Shown one piece after another: positions 55,515-61,658 of a stretch of 64,000 nt of DNA (positions are counted from its first letter, which is position 1; every line of letters starts with the position of its first letter). A model generated the notes under the pieces. It had not been told where the DNA came from, did not search any database, and saw only the letters and a list, made by a program, of their open reading frames with translations. The DNA is from JBAXXL01 sp037127915 (GTDB lineage Bacteria; Bacteroidota; Ignavibacteria; Kapaibacteriales; UBA2268). The position numbers and the translations under genes were made by a program. The stretch lies in contig JBAXXL010000015.1 in the NCBI GenBank assembly GCA_037127915.1, forward strand, positions 1 to 64,000, written 5' to 3'.

Positions 55515-56957
55515 TTAAAAACTTGGATCATCATTGTAATCATCTAAATCATTTTGTGAATTGTTCCTGATGTTAGCGGCGACTTCCGGTGGAACATCAG
55601 TATGAACTAAATTTTCGAAACGGGCATATTCTTTAATAAATGCGGCTTCGACAGTTCCGGTTGGACCATTTCTTTGCTTGCCGATTATAATTTCAGCTTT
55701 ATTATCGCCGCCCTCGCCCATTTCACCGTGTTTGTAATAGTCGTTTCTATGAATAAACATAACCACGTCGGCATCTTGCTCTATAGAACCGGATTCACGT
55801 AAATCCGAAAGCAGTGGTCTTTTTTCTGTTCTCGATTCAACACCACGGTTTAACTGAGCTAAGGCAATCACAGGGATTTCCAACTCCTTAGCCAATTGCT
55901 TTAGCTGTTGGGAAATCAATGATATTTCGCGTTGTCTGCTTTCGGCTTTCGGTGCTGTAACAAACTGCAGGTAATCAACAAAAACGGCTTGAATATTGTG
56001 CTCGGCTTTCAACCGGCGAGCTTTAGCGCGAATCTCAAGAACGGATAAAATGGAACTATCGTCAATATAAAATTTGGAATTCGAAAGTCTATTCATCGCT
56101 TCAACCATTTTGCGTTCTTCGCTGTGATTAATGAATCCGCTACGGACTTTGCTCAATTCGACTCGTGCTTCAGCGGCTAATAAACGCTGAGCTAACTGCG
56201 ACGAGGACATTTCGAGCGAGAAAAAAGCGATAGGTTTATCATATTCCACAGCCATGTTACGAGCGATTGACAGTGCAAGTGCAGTTTTACCCATCGAAGG
56301 ACGAGCCGCCATAATAATCAAATCGGAATTCTGGAATCCCGCTGTCATTCTATCGAGCTGGAATATTCCGGTGTTCAACCCAGTGACACCCGTACCGCCG
56401 GTTTCGCGTAGGTGAGCAAGATTTTCGAATACTTTTTTGGATTCCTTACTCAAAGTCGTCACACGTTTAGATATTCGCTTTTCCGCTATATCGAAAATTT
56501 CAGATTCGGCTTTATCTATTTGCTCAAATATATCGTTAGTCTCGTCGAAGCAGTTCGTTATTATCGAATTTGCTGTTTTGATTAAACTACGTTTCAGGAA
56601 TTTTTCCAAAATTAACCGCGCGTGGTGTTCCACGTTTGCCGCTGTGGATATATCCTGATTAATATCCAGCAAATAGGCGCGTCCGCCAATAGTTTCTAAT
56701 TCGCCTGTTTTGATTAATTCGTCCGAAAGGGTTAAAACATCCACCGGAATGCGGCGTTCGAACATCGATACTATAACTTCGAATATTTTTTTATTTGCCA
56801 GATTGTAAAAGCATTCAGGCGTTAGTGCCTCAATCACCTGCGGCACCGCCTCTTGATCTATAAACATAGCACCCAATACCGCTCTTTCAGCTTCGGCTGA
56901 GTAAGGCGGCAGTTTAGTTGCAGGTATAGATGAATCGTATTTAGTATTCATTGTCAT
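55515..56957 (-). CDS. dnaB: Replicative DNA helicase DnaB
   Basis: The 480-aa product (from the ATG at 56957, MTMNTKYDSS) is the hexameric 5'-3' helicase that unwinds DNA at the replication fork. An N-terminal DnaG-binding domain (PPYSAEAERAVLGAMFID) is followed by a RecA-like C-terminal domain. The latter has Walker A ARPSMGKTALAL, Walker B VFVDYLQ, and RESGSIEQDADVVMFIHR. The open frame extends 24 codons upstream to 57029, but those residues do not fit the DnaB N-terminus and no ribosome site supports that start; both inner ATGs (56957, 56951) are possible. No intein is present. Confidence 0.96.
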   Translation of the reverse strand: MTMNTKYDSSIPATKLPPYSAEAERAVLGAMFIDQEAVPQVIEALTPECFYNLANKKIFEVIVSMFERRIPVDVLTLSDELIKTGELETIGGRAYLLDINQDISTAANVEHHARLILEKFLKRSLIKTANSIITNCFDETNDIFEQIDKAESEIFDIAEKRISKRVTTLSKESKKVFENLAHLRETGGTGVTGLNTGIFQLDRMTAGFQNSDLIIMAARPSMGKTALALSIARNMAVEYDKPIAFFSLEMSSSQLAQRLLAAEARVELSKVRSGFINHSEERKMVEAMNRLSNSKFYIDDSSILSVLEIRAKARRLKAEHNIQAVFVDYLQFVTAPKAESRQREISLISQQLKQLAKELEIPVIALAQLNRGVESRTEKRPLLSDLRESGSIEQDADVVMFIHRNDYYKHGEMGEGGDNKAEIIIGKQRNGPTGTVEAAFIKEYARFENLVHTDVPPEVAANIRNNSQNDLDDYNDDPSF

Positions 56958-57029
56958 AATTATTCTTTTGGTATTTTTAGAATGCAAAAATGTAAATTTT
57001 TCGGGTATAATATTCAGAATTTTATCCAC

Positions 57030-57511
57030 AAATTTGTAACAGAGGGAGCGGAGAGTCGAGTTATGAGTTATAAGTTCAAAGAGAAGAAAAAGTGCCTATG
57101 GCGCGGATTAGAATATTCTAAATTAAACGAAATGTCGTTAATAGCCAAAGGCGCGATGCATTTATTATACAATGCTTCGAATAATGCATCCTACAATCTT
57201 TTAATCCTTTAATCCTAATTCAAAAATATTCTATTTCGTCCCGATGGGACTTTTTAAAACAAACATTTGCCTTTTCTACCGATATTCCTTGCCTACGGCA
57301 CTTATACGCATTTTTTCATCCAATTAACAATTTACAATTAACCATTGACAATTACTTCCAAATCCCCCTTTCTTCAACAAAACATAATAAATTTTTCGTA
57401 AAATCATAGTTTTTTTTCTCAATATTTTTTTATTTCATAGAATTTGAATAATTTAAAATTCTTTTTATTGACAAAATCGAAAAAATAATATTATAAATCG
57501 TAGGAGATTAT
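57030..57511. other. 482-bp intergenic region with repeat fragments
   Basis: No gene is supported. It contains GAGTTATGAGTTATAAG heptamer-like repeats (57058-57078). A segment TTCTAAATTAAACGAAAT with TAATAGCCAAAGGCGCG (57117-57157) is nearly repeated at 60580-60622. A right-half copy of the composite palindromic repeat lies at 57228-57303, and an ACAATTTACAATTAACCATT-type repeat at 57326-57352 (also 49216-49238). The final stretch is very AT-rich leader for the EF-G2 gene. Confidence 0.75.
57228..57303. repeat. Composite palindromic repeat, partial copy
   Basis: Only the right half is present: TATTTCGTCCCGATGGGAC followed by CTTTTCTACCGATATTCCTT and GCCTACGGCAC. Compare 59692-59841. Confidence 0.75.
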
Positions 57512-59623
57512 ATGAAAGTGTATGATGCACAAAATATCAGAAATATTGTACTTGCGGGTCACGCGGGTTCCGGTAAAACAACTTTTGCAGAGTCTTTTCT
57601 TTTCAATACAGGATTAATTAATAGACGCGGCGCTGTAGAAGACCATAATACAACTTCTGATTATCACGAATTAGAACACGAAAGAACTAATTCCATATTC
57701 AGTGCAATTTTGACAGCTGAATATAAAGATATAAAAATAAATTTGATAGATACCCCGGGATTTGACGATTTCATCGGCGAGATGATAGCTCCTATGTATA
57801 TATCAGAAGTTGGCTTAATACTAATAAACGCCCAAAACGGTGTTGAAGTAGGTGCGGAACACGCTTTCGGATATGGCAAAAAATTTGGTAAATCAATTGG
57901 ATTTATCGTAAATAAATTAGATGTAGAACAAGCTAATTTCGACAACGCTGTTGAAGATATTAAATCAACATTCCCAGGCGGAGCAACAGTATTTCAATTT
58001 CCAGTAAACCAAGGAATGGGATTCGACACAATAGTTGATATATTATCAATGAAAGCATATACTTATAATGACGGGACAGCAGTTGAATCCGAGATTCCTG
58101 CCGCTTTAGTTGACAAAGCCGCAGATCTAAGAAGTAATCTGGTTGAATCAGTTGCCGAAAGCGATGAAGATTTGATGAATACATACTTCGAAGAAGGCGA
58201 TTTGACATTGGAACAACTAACAATCGGTTTGAAAAAAGCTTTTGCGGAAGGGAATATATTCCCAATTTTCTGCGCTTGCGGTAAAACCAACGTTGGTATG
58301 AGCGGCATTTTAGATTTTATTAAAAATGTATGCCCTGCTCCAAATGAAGTTGCGTTGAAAGAAGGCGAACCAAAAGTTGCATCGACCGAAAAAACTTCGA
58401 TGTTCTGCTTTAAATCCTATAGTGATCCACGCTTAGGCGAAATGACATATTTCAAAATAAATTCCGGCACCGTAAGCTCCGGTCGTGATATGTTAAATGA
58501 AAAAAATCACTCATCCGAAAGAATTGGTCAGTTATTTACAATTTTAGGTAAAAACAGAAACGATGTTCCTGAATTAAGAGCCGGCGATATAGGCGCTACA
58601 GTAAAAATGAAAACCGTCCGCATAAACGATACATTGCATGATAAAGGATTTGATATTAAAATTGAACCTATCGTGTTCCCTAATTACAAAATGCGTACAG
58701 CCGTTGTTCCTAAGATTAAAGGTGAAGAAGAAAAAGTTGGCGTAGCATTACACGCATTGCACAACGAAGACCCTACGTTGGTTGTTGTGCATTCACAAGA
58801 ATTGCACCAAACGATTCTGTACGCTCAAGGTGAATTGCACTTAGCGGCCGCAAAATGGCGTTTGGAAAACCGCTATAAAGTTGAAGCCGATTTCATACAA
58901 GCAAAAGTTCCTTACCGTGAAACAATTACCACTTCCGTAAGAGGTAGCTACCGCCACAAAAAACAATCCGGCGGTGCAGGTCAATTCGCTGAAGTACACA
59001 TGATGATTGAACCATTTTACGAGGGAATGCCGGATCCGGCAGAAATGCAAGTCCGTGGACGCGACGAATATCCGTTGGCATGGGGCGGAAAACTTGTATT
59101 CTTGAACTGTATCGTTGGCGGTGTAATTGAAGCACGCTTCTTACCTGCTATTATGAAAGGCGTTATGGAAAAAATGGAAAATGGACCGCTTACCGGTTCT
59201 TATGTTCGCGACATCCGTATTGCTGTTTACGATGGTAAAATGCACGCCGTTGACTCAAACGAAGCCGCATTTAAAATGGCCGGCGCTATGGCGTTCAAAG
59301 AACAATTCATTAAAGCCAATCCGCAAATTTTGGAACCTATCTATGATGTAGAAATCAGAGTTCCTGATGATTACGTTGGTGATATTATGAGCGATTTACC
59401 TACACGCCGCAGTATGATTTTAGGTATTGACGCCGAAGGTAAAACTCAAAAAATCAAAACCAAAATGCCATTGGCAGAATTGGATAGATACGCAACAGGT
59501 TTACGCTCGATGACTCAAGCAAGAGCTACTTTTGAAGCTACTTTTGCTGAGTACCAAGCAGTACCGATGAACGTACAACAAGAATTGATGGAAGCGTACA
59601 AAAAATCGCACGACGAAGACTAA
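57512..59623 (+). CDS. EF-G2-type translation factor lacking catalytic His
   Basis: The 703-aa protein has the full five-domain EF-G layout: G domain with P-loop GHAGSGKTT and NKLD, then domains II-V with YRETITTSVRGSYRHKKQSGG in domain IV. It is the divergent Bacteroidota paralog rather than canonical FusA. Switch I reads HERTNSIFSA instead of the usual ERGITI. The switch II motif is DTPGFDDF, so the catalytic His of DTPGH is Phe84. In Bacteroides a similar second EF-G is reported to translocate without GTP hydrolysis; a GTPase-poor factor is therefore expected, by inference. A strong AGGAG precedes the ATG by four bases. It is monocistronic. Confidence 0.9.
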   Translation: MKVYDAQNIRNIVLAGHAGSGKTTFAESFLFNTGLINRRGAVEDHNTTSDYHELEHERTNSIFSAILTAEYKDIKINLIDTPGFDDFIGEMIAPMYISEVGLILINAQNGVEVGAEHAFGYGKKFGKSIGFIVNKLDVEQANFDNAVEDIKSTFPGGATVFQFPVNQGMGFDTIVDILSMKAYTYNDGTAVESEIPAALVDKAADLRSNLVESVAESDEDLMNTYFEEGDLTLEQLTIGLKKAFAEGNIFPIFCACGKTNVGMSGILDFIKNVCPAPNEVALKEGEPKVASTEKTSMFCFKSYSDPRLGEMTYFKINSGTVSSGRDMLNEKNHSSERIGQLFTILGKNRNDVPELRAGDIGATVKMKTVRINDTLHDKGFDIKIEPIVFPNYKMRTAVVPKIKGEEEKVGVALHALHNEDPTLVVVHSQELHQTILYAQGELHLAAAKWRLENRYKVEADFIQAKVPYRETITTSVRGSYRHKKQSGGAGQFAEVHMMIEPFYEGMPDPAEMQVRGRDEYPLAWGGKLVFLNCIVGGVIEARFLPAIMKGVMEKMENGPLTGSYVRDIRIAVYDGKMHAVDSNEAAFKMAGAMAFKEQFIKANPQILEPIYDVEIRVPDDYVGDIMSDLPTRRSMILGIDAEGKTQKIKTKMPLAELDRYATGLRSMTQARATFEATFAEYQAVPMNVQQELMEAYKKSHDED

Positions 59624-59646
59624 TACTTCAAACTACTATTATATTA

Positions 59647-59684
59647 AAATGTCCGATACCTTTGGTGGTACCGGACATTTTTTT
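59647..59684 (+). terminator. Terminator of the EF-G2 gene
   Basis: AAATGTCCGATACC pairs with GGTACCGGACATTT (one mismatch), followed by a run of T. Confidence 0.85.
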
Positions 59685-59691
59685 GGGTTTT

Positions 59692-59841
59692 CATCCCGTA
59701 GGGATGCAATATTGGTAGAAAATCGGATAAGAAGCGTACTCGAAGTGCCTTTAGGTACGACATACAATTATATTTCGTCCCGATGGGACTTCCAAAAACA
59801 AGAATTTCCCTTTTCTACCGATATTTCGTGCCTAACGACAC
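59692..59841. repeat. Composite palindromic repeat, most complete copy
   Basis: In order: CATCCCGTAGGGATG, AATATTGGTAGAAAA, GAAGTGCCTTTAGGTACGAC, GTCCCGATGGGAC, TTTTCTACCGATATT, GTGCCTAACGACAC. The second and fifth modules are reverse complements of each other, so the whole 150-bp element is also an imperfect inverted repeat. Confidence 0.85.
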
Positions 59842-59895
59842 TTTTGCCTTTTCCTGACCCCGCCACTTTTGTATGGTGGGTGATGAGAAAGAATA

Positions 59896-60450
59896 TTATA
59901 CCCTGTGTTTAATTTTATAATCAAGACCACTAATCACTTCTTCAAGCTTATCATTATATTCAAGCAACTTAGGCTTATTGTTTTTATATCTTTTACGAAT
60001 TATTTTTTTGAGTTCCTTTAAAAAAAATAATTTATCTTCATCATAAAAGTATCCTTCTTTGTAATAATTTAAATTATTACAATATAAGATTTTATAAGTA
60101 CCACAAAATAACCAACCTTTTTTTTCGATTACATCTTGTGTGACTATTCTTTTTTCTAATTTTTCAATTAGTTTAAGAAGATGTTTTTTTTCGATTACTA
60201 TATTGTAAACTGTTTGTTTAGTGAGCTTACTATAGGTTCCCTTTGGTCGCTTGATTTCTCGTTGGATTTCATTTGGTACATCCGAAATATCTAAATAATT
60301 AGTGTCAACAGAGTTTTCATTATTATACAAGAATATATCAGGGATATATTTATCTTGATCGCCTGCCGGTTGTATTCTCAGATAAGGGTCCCCTGTACAA
60401 TTGCCGTATACTGATAATGATATTAGTATCAAACAAATAAAATTAATCAT
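59896..60450 (-). CDS. Small exported protein of unknown function
   Basis: The 184-aa product has a hydrophobic N-terminus (about 3-16) ending near YGNCTGDP. This looks like a signal peptide, and possibly a lipoprotein, although GNC is not a standard lipobox. The remainder is Lys-rich and helical (KKHLLKLIEKLEKRIV, LFFLKELKKIIRKRYKN). I do not recognise the family. The ATG is preceded by a perfect AGGAGGT ribosome site, unusual in this window, which supports the start and the reality of the gene. It is flanked by palindromic repeats on both sides and may be a horizontally acquired cargo gene (inference). Confidence 0.65.
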   Translation of the reverse strand: MINFICLILISLSVYGNCTGDPYLRIQPAGDQDKYIPDIFLYNNENSVDTNYLDISDVPNEIQREIKRPKGTYSKLTKQTVYNIVIEKKHLLKLIEKLEKRIVTQDVIEKKGWLFCGTYKILYCNNLNYYKEGYFYDEDKLFFLKELKKIIRKRYKNNKPKLLEYNDKLEEVISGLDYKIKHRV

Positions 60451-60455
60451 AATTT

Positions 60456-60462
60456 ACCTCCT
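60456..60462 (-). promoter_or_regulatory. Perfect Shine-Dalgarno site
   Basis: AGGAGGT on the minus strand lies five bases before the ATG at 60450. Most genes in this window have weak or no such site, so this one decides the start and stands out. Confidence 0.8.
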
Positions 60463-60634
60463 GAAATATGATAAATGTACTGCCGTCAAATGTTGCATCT
60501 GATGGCATTACGGTATTGGTTCTATTTCTCTCGTTTTTCATTCATCACCCGCAAAATTACAACATGCAAAAGAAATCCAATTCTAAATTAAACAAAATCT
60601 TAATAATAGCCAAAAGCGCGGCGGCTTTTTTTTT

Positions 60635-60730
60635 CATCCCATAGGGATGCAATATTGGTAGAAAATCAGTTAAACAGCGAACACGAAGTGCCTTTAGGTA
60701 CGACATATTCTATTTCGTCCCGATGGGACT
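60635..60730. repeat. Composite palindromic repeat, left-half copy
   Basis: CATCCCATAGGGATG, AATATTGGTAGAAAATC, GAAGTGCCTTTAGGTACGAC and GTCCCGATGGGAC are present. The TTTTCTACC module is missing. The first palindrome has a base change from the copy at 59692, in the loop rather than the stem. Confidence 0.8.
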
Positions 60731-60764
60731 TGATCTACACTTCAAAAGTTTAAACAATAAATTA

Positions 60765-60796
60765 TTTGGATAAATCGTTTATAAATCATAATTTTG
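60765..60796 (+). promoter_or_regulatory. Bacteroidota-type promoter of the YD-like gene
   Basis: TTTG (60765-60768) and TAATTTTG (60789-60796) are exactly 20 bp apart. The predicted start is near 60803. Confidence 0.7.
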
Positions 60797-60850
60797 TTTG
60801 TAATAGAATAGTCAAATGAATTAATGTATTTTTATTTCTTTGGAGTTTAT

Positions 60851-61462
60851 ATGAAGACTTTTCTTATCGCTTTAACTATCTGCTTAACAGTAACAACGGC
60901 ATTTTCGCAGGGTCTTGATAACAAAGATTCCGATCCGGTTACGTTAGAAACATTTTCCGTTATTGACAATATGATTGTTTATTCGGCAACCGCCGAAACG
61001 GAAAGAACATCCTATACTTATGATATGTATGGTAATATCGCATCAAGATTAGATCAAACGTGGTTAGGTAACGATTGGGTAGTAACCGGTCGAATGAGCG
61101 CGACTTATGCCGTAAACGGCAAACAACTGACTTTCCTCTATGAACGCAGGGTTAATGATAGTTGGGAAAACGCGAATAGAGGAACATATACTTACGATGC
61201 AAATTGGAATTTGCTGAAAACATTCTATGAAGTTTGGGATAAGACAACGTGGAAGGATTATTATCATTACGATTATACTTATGATGCAAATGGAAATAGA
61301 TTATCGGTTTGGTATGAGATTTGGGAGAATGAGCAATTGTTCGACACCTATAGAATTAACTATACTTATGACTCGCAAAATAATTTATTGAGCAACCTAG
61401 TGGATCTGTGCATCCAGGTACCTGAGATTTTGCATTATTCACCGTTAGCATTAAGGCTATAA
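60851..61462 (+). CDS. Secreted YD-like repeat protein, probably 3'-truncated
   Basis: The 203-aa product starts at the ATG at 60851, which is preceded by GGAG at five bases and begins a standard signal peptide (MKTFLIALTICLTV...AFSQ). An ATG at 60824 in frame would add nine residues before the signal and is less likely. The mature part consists of repeats of the form TYTYDANxNLL..(Y/W)Y(E)xW with Trp-rich linkers, as in exported Bacteroidota proteins that usually carry further repeats and a T9SS tail. Here the repeat pattern stops abruptly after NNLLSNL, followed by 20 unrelated residues. I read this as a truncated gene; its promoter is intact. Confidence 0.65.
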   Translation: MKTFLIALTICLTVTTAFSQGLDNKDSDPVTLETFSVIDNMIVYSATAETERTSYTYDMYGNIASRLDQTWLGNDWVVTGRMSATYAVNGKQLTFLYERRVNDSWENANRGTYTYDANWNLLKTFYEVWDKTTWKDYYHYDYTYDANGNRLSVWYEIWENEQLFDTYRINYTYDSQNNLLSNLVDLCIQVPEILHYSPLALRL

Positions 61463-61602
61463 TCATAATAATTTCTATTTTCATACAATTCTTTTTAGAT
61501 ATCTGATAACTCGTTTCATACTTTTATATTAACTTTGTTGCAAAATGTGTAATACTGATAAATAGCAGAATTTATTTTGGAAATGAAGTGAATTAGCGTC
61601 GC

Positions 61603-61643
61603 AAAAAAGGACCCCACCTCACATACATACTGAAGTGGAGTCC
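61603..61643 (-). terminator. Terminator of the right-edge T9SS gene
   Basis: On the minus strand GGACTCCACTTCA pairs with TGAGGTGGGGTCC over 13 positions (including G-U pairs) around a nine-base loop, followed by six T. It starts about 16 bp past the stop. Confidence 0.9.
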
Positions 61644-61658
61644 AATTGAGTAATTGTC

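Larger units (their letters stand above)
60451..60823. other. 373-bp gap with ribosome site, palindromic repeat and promoter
   Basis: The left part is the leader of the minus-strand gene. 60580-60622 nearly repeats 57117-57157. A composite palindromic repeat copy occupies 60635-60730, and a consensus promoter for the next plus-strand gene lies at 60765-60796. No gene is seen. Confidence 0.7.

Noticed and set aside
56958..57029. DnaB start at 57029
   Set aside because: The extra 24 residues do not match the conserved DnaB N-terminus and have no ribosome site; the ATG at 56957 fits the family better.
57467..57500. TTGACA followed by TATAAA-like sequence before the EF-G2 gene as a sigma70 promoter
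   Set aside because: Bacteroidota primary sigma factors do not use TTGACA/TATAAT, the region is very AT-rich, and chance matches are expected. No TTTG-N20-TAnnTTTG is present, so the real promoter is unresolved.
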